Of a stretch of 64,000 nucleotides of DNA, positions 58,263-64,000 are shown in pieces; position 1 is the first letter of the stretch, and every line of letters begins with the position of its first letter. Origin of the DNA: Brachybacterium subflavum (GTDB taxonomy: Bacteria; Actinomycetota; Actinomycetes; Actinomycetales; Dermabacteraceae); the NCBI RefSeq assembly GCF_009299795.1, contig NZ_VIGP01000003.1:62001-126000 (forward strand), given 5' to 3'. Made by a program: the position numbers and the translations under genes. The notes under the pieces were generated by a model. That model was not told the origin of the DNA. It ran no database searches and saw nothing but the letters and a program-made list of their open reading frames with translations.

Positions 58263-60953
58263 ATGAATGAAGTGGCGACATCTGTGCCGCGGGCATCCGT
58301 GATAGTGCCAATATTCAACGTGGAAGCGTATTTGAACGAATGTCTGGATAGCGTAATTGCGCAGACCATCTTTGGTGACCTGGAAGTTATACTGGTCGAC
58401 GACGGAAGCTCGGACCGAAGCGTCGAAATTGCATCGAGGTACGCTGCAACATTCGAGAACATGCACCTTATTCGGCCGGCTCACGGCGGCCTCGGCGCGG
58501 CGCGCAATAATGGCCTTCGCCATGTGACAGCGCCATTGGTCACTTTTCTCGATTCGGATGACGCAGTCCCCCATGATGCATACGAAAAGCTCGCTCGTGC
58601 ACTTGAGGCTGAGACTTCGATCGACATTGCAGTCGGCAATATGGAGACCTTTCCAAAACGGACGGAGTTCTACTGGGCAAGGCCTCTCCGGCAGAAGGCT
58701 CGGATTGTTGACTCCCTCTTAGAGGTCCCCGAACTTGTTCACTCTGCTTCGGCCTGCAATAAAATGTTCCGGACGGCGATGTTCAAGGAGTTGGTCGGCG
58801 GCTTCCCGGAGGGAGTCCACTTCGAGGACGCCTGGGTGGTTGTTCCTCTCATGCTGGAAGCTCGTTCCATCGCCATCGTCCAAGGAACGGTCTATCTGTA
58901 CCGGAAGCGCGAAGTGCAGGGGTCTATCATGGATTCACTGTTCACGCGCGAGCAAAACTATTGGGATTACTTGCGGCTAGTGGAGCACCTTGCGGATCAC
59001 GCGCGAAATTGCATGCCGGGCGAGCGGATGCTCATTCATGCGTTCATCATTCGCGGGTTTCAAGGATTTGTATCGCGGTCTGCAGAGGTTATCGAGGAAG
59101 AGCGCCTTTTGGAGTTCCGAAGTAGGGCTCGCGCGGTTTTGCGTGACGTGAGCCCCCGCATCATTCAAAAGCATTCAGCCAACGTTTCGATGAAGACCGC
59201 GATCGGCAGATTGATTGTTGCTGAAGATCTGGCCGCTTCGAACCGACTGGAGATCGTTGGTCACCGTCCTCATCTCGGAACGGTAGTTTCGGGACCTTTG
59301 GACGAATTGTTGACGTCGGCAGGCTTCACAGCGTCCGTGGAAAGTGTCCTCCCCAGACGGGGCAAGATCGTTATAGAGGGACGCGTCACCGCTCGTGGAA
59401 TTGCCATCACTGAGAAGCCGCGTATCAATCTTTCGTTGATGCTCGGTCGGCGTCGCTTTCACGCTGAATGGGTGAGGCGCTTTGATCGACCGGCGACGGA
59501 GGGTGAATGGTCGGCCTTCCGTGCGGTCGTGCCTGCAGATAAGTGGCCCATGGGCGAGTACTTTCCCCGACTCCAGTTCCGCGGGCCGCTTGGCGAGGTT
59601 TGCCCCAGAGTCTTTAAGACCGCCGCTCTCTTTCGCAATAGTAGGGCATTCACGATCGGGAGTGGAAGGTTTACAATTGCTGCAAATCACAAGAACCAAG
59701 CAAGCATTACGAAGCAGCTCGCTGAGCGTACAGTGTTTGAGAGTGCAAGGCGCCTGCGGCGTGAGGTGGCACTATTTAGAGACTTTGGGGGTTGGAGACT
59801 CATTGGCCGAGTCATGCGGCGTATGACGAAGCGTACAACGTGGCTGATCGGCGAGCGGTGGGACGGCGCTCAAGATAATGGCGCTCATCTGTTTGAATCA
59901 TTGGCCGCCCAACCGGAACCTGGCATACGGCCCGTCTACGTAGTTGATCGTTCTGCTCCGGCTTACCGTCGTTTGAAGAGATTCGGTAAGGTGGCTGCGC
60001 ATGGAAGCTGGCGGCACAAGTTTGAGCTCTGCCGTGCCGGTGTCTTGATCTCTCCCTACGACGTGGATTCCTACCTCAAACCGCGGTCGTGGGATAAGAG
60101 CGCGTTTCTCGAGAAAATCGTGAATCCGCTGGGTATACGAAGAGTATTCCTCCAGCATGGCGTCGCCTATAGGACGAATACGATGCGAAGCTTGCATCGT
60201 CTCGCTATGGGGTACGACTTGGTTGTGACATCGTCGGAGTCCGAACGGAGCTTCTTCTCTAGGGAGCTCGGCTACGGGAGACGAGCGGTGTGTTCTGGGC
60301 TACCGAGGTTTGATGCTCTGCATCGGATCCATTCGCAAGATCGCAAGATTGTGCTGTTTGCGCCTACGTGGCGAGCGGGCCTCGTGACGCCATCCTATCG
60401 TTCGGAAGGTGCTGCCGAAATTAATGACTCCTTTGAGTCGTCGCGCTATTTTGCGATGCTGCGTGAGATCCTTGAGTCGCCTGAGCTTGGGGAAACGCTG
60501 AAGGGGATGGGCGCGGAACTGAGGTTCCTTCCGCACTACGAGGCAGCCGAGTTTCTATCCAAAGCGATCGATTTTTCCGAGAGTGTTAGAATGGCGGACC
60601 TCTCGGAGAGGTCTTTCCAGGAGTGGCTGAGGGTGGCGGATATTTTCGTCACTGATTATTCTTCTACGATGTTCGACGCGGCACTCATGGGGACCCCAGT
60701 GATCTACTACAACGACCCACTCGAACCGCTATCGCCCGAGCGTTCCGGTGCGTTCTTTGACATCGATAGAGACGGGTTCGGCCCAGTAGTTGCGGGCGTT
60801 GAGGAACTGGTGACGCAACTCAAGGCGGTCGCAGCATCGGACTTCCGAAACGAGAGTGAGTATCAAGAACGGGCGACTCGTTTTTTTGGGGATGTGACCG
60901 TTGGGGTTTGCACAGAGAAGGTTAGGCGCGCAATCTCCGGGCTTGTCGCGTAG
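58263..60953 (+). CDS. Glycosyltransferase family 2 - CDP-glycerol glycerophosphotransferase (TagF-like) fusion
   Basis: An 896-residue two-enzyme protein. The N-terminal ~230 residues are a GT-A family 2 glycosyltransferase (ASVIVPIFNVEAYLNECLDS, LEVILVDDGSSDRS, GGLGAARNNGLRH, VTFLDSDDAVP). The middle (~330-500) is a linker or accessory region. The C-terminal ~350 residues are TagF-like: RRVFLQHGVAYRTNTM (His ~631), IVLFAPTWRAG (~697), DIFVTDYSSTMFDAALMGTP (~795) and VIYYNDPLE. It probably adds a sugar and polyol-phosphate to a teichoic-acid-like polymer. Clearly lower GC than the flanks, so probably acquired. Confidence 0.92.
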   Translation: MNEVATSVPRASVIVPIFNVEAYLNECLDSVIAQTIFGDLEVILVDDGSSDRSVEIASRYAATFENMHLIRPAHGGLGAARNNGLRHVTAPLVTFLDSDDAVPHDAYEKLARALEAETSIDIAVGNMETFPKRTEFYWARPLRQKARIVDSLLEVPELVHSASACNKMFRTAMFKELVGGFPEGVHFEDAWVVVPLMLEARSIAIVQGTVYLYRKREVQGSIMDSLFTREQNYWDYLRLVEHLADHARNCMPGERMLIHAFIIRGFQGFVSRSAEVIEEERLLEFRSRARAVLRDVSPRIIQKHSANVSMKTAIGRLIVAEDLAASNRLEIVGHRPHLGTVVSGPLDELLTSAGFTASVESVLPRRGKIVIEGRVTARGIAITEKPRINLSLMLGRRRFHAEWVRRFDRPATEGEWSAFRAVVPADKWPMGEYFPRLQFRGPLGEVCPRVFKTAALFRNSRAFTIGSGRFTIAANHKNQASITKQLAERTVFESARRLRREVALFRDFGGWRLIGRVMRRMTKRTTWLIGERWDGAQDNGAHLFESLAAQPEPGIRPVYVVDRSAPAYRRLKRFGKVAAHGSWRHKFELCRAGVLISPYDVDSYLKPRSWDKSAFLEKIVNPLGIRRVFLQHGVAYRTNTMRSLHRLAMGYDLVVTSSESERSFFSRELGYGRRAVCSGLPRFDALHRIHSQDRKIVLFAPTWRAGLVTPSYRSEGAAEINDSFESSRYFAMLREILESPELGETLKGMGAELRFLPHYEAAEFLSKAIDFSESVRMADLSERSFQEWLRVADIFVTDYSSTMFDAALMGTPVIYYNDPLEPLSPERSGAFFDIDRDGFGPVVAGVEELVTQLKAVAASDFRNESEYQERATRFFGDVTVGVCTEKVRRAISGLVA

Positions 60954-61281
60954 TCGTCGAAGGGTTGCGTGTGTCTGACGTTTGCCTTGAATCGCTGTAT
61001 TTTGCTAGGCCAATTAGATCTCTCGGTAACGAATAATCTTGCCGTTCGACTTGATGAAGAGTAGGCGAGAGCCGTCGTGGTGGAATTGAATCTGATTGCG
61101 CAAGCCAGGGTTGGCGCGAGGTGCATTCCGAGTCTTTTTCAGTCCTTGTTCTGGTGGTTGCTTCCACTTGTCCTTGAGTAGGAGTGTGCCGACTGCCCGG
61201 TGGGCCAGTGTCCAGGACGGGCGACCGGGCAGCATTGCGTCTCACCCCATGACCCTCCCGCCCGCATGGCGGACAGCGGTC
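60954..61281. other. Non-coding spacer with a possible minus-strand gene remnant
   Basis: The 398-bp gap before serA has no convincing gene. On the minus strand, 61014-61235 encodes 73 codons ending in FHHDGSRLLFIKSNGKIIRY, which looks like a protein C-terminus but has no good start or ribosome site. It may be the decayed end of a lost gene. The right end holds a hairpin and the serA promoter. Confidence 0.3.
61194..61233. terminator. Hairpin at the right edge of the island
   Basis: CTGCCCGGT (61194-61202) and ACCGGGCAG (61225-61233) pair perfectly around a 22-nt loop that contains a small inner GCC/GGC pairing. It separates the island from serA. Confidence 0.45.
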
Positions 61282-61287
61282 TAGGCT
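61282..61287 (+). promoter_or_regulatory. -10 TAGGCT for serA
   Basis: TAGGCT lies 64 nt before the serA GTG; the transcript would carry the GGAGGAG ribosome site. No clear -35. Confidence 0.45.
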
Positions 61288-61351
61288 GTCCCCGTACCCG
61301 TCGCTCTCGAGGAGGCGTGCGACGACCGCCATCCGCACCGGAGGAGATTCC

Positions 61352-62959
61352 GTGACGCGTCCCGTCGTGCTCATCGCAGAGGAGCTGTCGCCCGCGACCC
61401 TCGAGGTCCTGGGGTCCGACGTCGAGATCCAGACCGTGGACGGCACCGACCGTCCCTCGCTGCTGTCGGCCGTCAAGGACGCCGACGCGATCCTGGTGCG
61501 CTCCGCCACCCAGGTCGATGCCGAGGTGTTCGCCGCCGCCGACCACCTGAAGGTCGTCGCCCGTGCGGGTGTGGGCCTGGACAACGTGGACGTGCCCGCC
61601 GCGACCGCCGCCGGCGTCATGGTCATCAACGCCCCCACCTCGAACATCGTCTCCGCCGCCGAGCTCGCGATCACTTTGATCCTCGCCTCGCTGCGCAACC
61701 TCGGCCGCGCCGACGCGTCCGTGAAGGCCGGTAGGTGGGAGCGCAAGCAGCTCACCGGCGTCGAGCTCCTCGAGAAGACCGTGGGCATCGTCGGCTTCGG
61801 CCGCATCGGCCAACTCGTCGCCGAGCGCCTGCGCCCCTTTGGCGTGAACCTGCTCGCCTACGACCCCTACATCAACCACGCGCGCGCCGCAGACCTCGGC
61901 GCCCGCGTCGTCGAGCTCGACGAGCTCATGCGCACCGCGGACGTCCTCACCGTGCACATGCCGCGCACCCCGGAGACCGTCGGCCTCATCGGCGCCGAGC
62001 AGTTCGCGATCGCCAAGCCCAACCTCCACGTCGTCAACGCCGCCCGCGGCGGCCTCATCGACGAGGAGGCCCTCTTCGATGCCCTCAGCACCGGGAAGAT
62101 CGCCGGCGCCGGCCTCGACGTCTACTCGAGCGAGCCCCCGGCCAAGTCCGAGACCGCCGCGCAGCTGCTCGAGCTCCCGAACATCACGCTCACCCCGCAC
62201 CTGGGCGCCTCGACCGCCGAGGCCCAGGAGAAGGCCGGCGTCGCCGTCGCCCGCTCCGTGCGCCTCGCGCTCGCGGGCGAGCTCGTCCCCGATGCCGTGA
62301 ACGTCGCCGGCGGCGCGATCGACGACCTCGTGCGGCCCGGCATCGCCCTCGCCGACCGCCTCGGCCAGCTGTTCACCGCGATCGCCGCCGAGGGCCCCGA
62401 GCTGCTCGAGGTCGTGGTGCGCGGGGAGATCGCCACCCGCGACGTCACCGCTCTCAAGCTCTCCGCCCTGCGCGGCGTGTTCCGCCAGGTCGTCACCGAG
62501 CAGGTGAGCTACGTCAACGCCCCCGTCCTCGCGGAGGAGCGCGGCATCCGCGTCGACCTCGTGACCAGCGAGGACTCCGAGCGCTTCCGCAACGTCGTCC
62601 AGATCCGCGGCACCCTGCGCGACGGCCGCGTCGTCTCCGTCTCCGGCACCCTCTCGGGCACCGAGCAGGCGCAGAAGCTCACCGAGGTCGACGGGCTCGA
62701 GCTCGACGTCCAGCTCAGCGACCACCTCCTGCTCATCACCTACCAGGACCGCCCGGGCCTCGTGGGCGCCTACGGCGCCCTCCTCGGCGACGCCGACGTG
62801 AACATCGCCGGCATGCAGGTCTCCCGCCGCGGCGAGGAGCGCGGGGGAGAGGTCCTCGTGGTCCTCAACCTCGACCAGGGCGTCGACCAGCCCCTCGCCG
62901 ACCGCATCGGAGAGGCCGTCGGCGCGAGCACCTCGCTCGCGGTCGACATCACCTACTGA
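61352..62959 (+). CDS. serA: D-3-phosphoglycerate dehydrogenase
   Basis: SerA performs the first step of serine synthesis. The 535-residue long-form (type I) enzyme has a catalytic region ([20 protein letters not shown]), Rossmann motif [32 protein letters not shown] (Arg), [17 protein letters not shown] (His), an intervening ASB domain and a C-terminal ACT domain ([20 protein letters not shown]). A GTG start with GGAGGAG 5 nt upstream. leuB follows 76 bp later, as in mycobacteria. Confidence 0.97.
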   Translation: MTRPVVLIAEELSPATLEVLGSDVEIQTVDGTDRPSLLSAVKDADAILVRSATQVDAEVFAAADHLKVVARAGVGLDNVDVPAATAAGVMVINAPTSNIVSAAELAITLILASLRNLGRADASVKAGRWERKQLTGVELLEKTVGIVGFGRIGQLVAERLRPFGVNLLAYDPYINHARAADLGARVVELDELMRTADVLTVHMPRTPETVGLIGAEQFAIAKPNLHVVNAARGGLIDEEALFDALSTGKIAGAGLDVYSSEPPAKSETAAQLLELPNITLTPHLGASTAEAQEKAGVAVARSVRLALAGELVPDAVNVAGGAIDDLVRPGIALADRLGQLFTAIAAEGPELLEVVVRGEIATRDVTALKLSALRGVFRQVVTEQVSYVNAPVLAEERGIRVDLVTSEDSERFRNVVQIRGTLRDGRVVSVSGTLSGTEQAQKLTEVDGLELDVQLSDHLLLITYQDRPGLVGAYGALLGDADVNIAGMQVSRRGEERGGEVLVVLNLDQGVDQPLADRIGEAVGASTSLAVDITY

Positions 62960-63035
62960 ACCCACCCGGTGGGGCGTCGAGCGCCGACGCCCCACCGGCA
63001 CCACCGCAGATCCGACGAAGGAGAACGCACCAGCC

Positions 63036-64000
63036 ATGAGCAGCACGAAGAGCATCCGACTCGCCGTCATCGAGGGCGACGGGATCGGCCATGAGGTCGT
63101 CCCCGAGGGGCTCAAGGTGCTGCGCGCCGCCCTCGCGCCCGAGGGCGTCGAGGTCGAGACCACCGACTTCGACCTCGGCGCGGGCCGCTGGCATCGCACC
63201 GGGGAGGCCCTCACCGACGAGGACATGGAGCAGCTCGCCCAGCACGACGCGATCCTGCTGGGCGCGGTCGGCGATCCCGACATCCCCTCGGGCATCCTCG
63301 AACGCGGCATGCTCCTCAAGCTCCGCTTCGGCTTCGACCACTTCGTGAACCTGCGCCCCACGCGCCTCGCCCCCGGCGTCACCTCGCCGCTCGCCGACCC
63401 CGGCGACGTCGATTTCGTCGTCGTGCGCGAGGGCACCGAGGGCCCGTACGTCGGCAACGGCGGCACCATGCGCGAGGGCACCGACCTCGAGGTCGCCACC
63501 GAGGTGTCGCTGAACACCGCCGTGGGCGTCGAGCGCGTGGTCCGCTTCGCCTTCGACCAGGCCGAGGCGCGCCGGCAGAAGCTCACCCTGGTCCACAAGC
63601 ACAACGTGCTCGTGAACGCCGGGCACCTGTGGCGCCGGATCGTCGAGAAGGTCGGCGCCGAGCACCCGGACGTCGCCGTCGACTACCTGCACGTGGACGC
63701 CGCGACCATCTTCATGGTCACCGACCCCGCGCGCTTCGACGTGATCGTCACCGACAACCTCTTCGGCGACATCCTCACCGACCTCGCCGGCGCCATCAGC
63801 GGCGGCATCGGCCTCGCCGCGAGCGGCAACATCAACCCCACCGGCGCCTTCCCCTCGATGTTCGAGCCCGTGCACGGCTCCGCCCCGGACATCGCCGGCC
63901 AGCAGAAGGCCGACCCCACCGCGACGGTGCTCTCCGTCGCCCTCCTGCTCGAGCAGCAGGGATACGCCGACGCCGCCGCCCGCGTGCGCACCGCCGTCGA
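63036..64000 (+). CDS. leuB: 3-isopropylmalate dehydrogenase, 5' part
   Basis: LeuB oxidises and decarboxylates 3-isopropylmalate in leucine synthesis. The visible ~321 residues, cut by the right edge, show [101 protein letters not shown] and [15 protein letters not shown], the NAD-site motif. Glu/Asp metal ligands are present. An AAGGAG site lies 11 nt before the ATG. It is probably co-transcribed with serA. A tartrate/D-malate dehydrogenase is less likely given the context. Confidence 0.93.
   Translation, partial: MSSTKSIRLAVIEGDGIGHEVVPEGLKVLRAALAPEGVEVETTDFDLGAGRWHRTGEALTDEDMEQLAQHDAILLGAVGDPDIPSGILERGMLLKLRFGFDHFVNLRPTRLAPGVTSPLADPGDVDFVVVREGTEGPYVGNGGTMREGTDLEVATEVSLNTAVGVERVVRFAFDQAEARRQKLTLVHKHNVLVNAGHLWRRIVEKVGAEHPDVAVDYLHVDAATIFMVTDPARFDVIVTDNLFGDILTDLAGAISGGIGLAASGNINPTGAFPSMFEPVHGSAPDIAGQQKADPTATVLSVALLLEQQGYADAAARVRTAV

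Larger units (their letters stand above)
56244..61190. other. Lower-GC accessory island (surface phosphopolymer genes)
   Basis: From after the ilvC terminator to just before serA the base composition drops visibly, most clearly in 58194-61190, where A/T-ending codons (ATA, TTA, AAT, GAT, AAA) become common. The island holds a Stealth-family gene and a GT2-TagF fusion and is bounded by strong hairpins on both sides. No integrase, IS or attachment site is visible. In mycobacteria ilvC and serA are close neighbours, so this is an insertion relative to that order. Confidence 0.65.

Overview
The window is high-GC, densely coded DNA that looks like a Gram-positive actinobacterium of the order Micrococcales. 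A Brachybacterium/Dermabacteraceae-like source is my inference. The evidence is the strong G/C preference at third codon positions, many GTG starts, 4-nt ATGA overlaps, a GlgE-type alpha-glucan locus, an NAD-dependent LigA with an insert, a DtxR-type iron box, and a mycobacterial-type LexA box. Gene order also fits: cysteine desulfurase - mnmA - MetE-like - ligA - gatC - gatA - gatB - ilvB - ilvN - ilvC - serA - leuB follows, from memory, the Mycobacterium tuberculosis segment Rv3025c to Rv2995c. Accessory blocks are inserted between the conserved genes. No rRNA, tRNA, CRISPR array, IS element or prophage was found.

Layout. (1) 1-7272: the tail of a thioredoxin/TPR protein, then a leftward glgX-glgE-glgB locus for alpha-glucan metabolism. 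(2) 7382-13111: a rightward MoxR AAA+ / DUF58 / membrane / VWA / VWA / TPR operon. (3) 13089-16686: cysteine desulfurase, mnmA (tRNA 2-thiouridylation) and a MetE-like protein. (4) 16761-22069: a leftward hydrolase - acyltransferase - DUF6320 trio behind a 12-codon leader ORF, then a YeiH-type exporter divergent from a LysR regulator. (5) 22255-26142: an HNH endonuclease with a perfect SOS box, three tandem leaderless paralogous membrane proteins, and a GNAT gene interrupted by repeat DNA and an in-frame amber codon. (6) 26306-37681: ligA, an RCC1-like propeller, a toxin-antitoxin pair, a RecQ-phosphoribosyltransferase fusion, a GNAT protein and gatCAB, closed by a strong terminator. (7) 37801-45511: parDE, a DinB-family protein, an iron-box-controlled hydroxamate siderophore operon (desA, desB, fused desC-desD), and an unknown two-repeat protein. 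(8) 45593-52315: an XRE/MmyB-type regulator divergent from ilvD, and a PspC membrane locus divergent from a PspC-containing histidine kinase and its response regulator. (9) 52341-56243: ilvBN behind a leaderless branched-chain leader peptide and an attenuator, then ilvC with its own promoter. (10) 56244-61233: an AT-richer island with a Stealth-family phosphotransferase and a GT2-TagF fusion, probably for a surface phosphopolymer. (11) 61282-64000: serA and the 5' part of leuB.

How the genes work together. IlvB/N, IlvC, IlvD and LeuB make branched-chain amino acids, and SerA starts serine synthesis. The cysteine desulfurase probably supplies sulfur to MnmA. GatCAB makes Gln-tRNA(Gln) and/or Asn-tRNA(Asn). 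GlgE, GlgB and GlgX build and trim alpha-glucan. The des operon makes a siderophore under iron control.

The most notable sequence-level observations are the ilvB attenuator, the SOS-boxed endonuclease, the repeat-disrupted GNAT gene, the leaderless tandem triplet (its third promoter contains the stop codon of the second gene), the DesC-DesD fusion and the low-GC envelope-polymer island. A TANNNT -10 element 6-8 nt upstream of the start codon recurs in about a dozen genes, so leaderless transcription seems common here.
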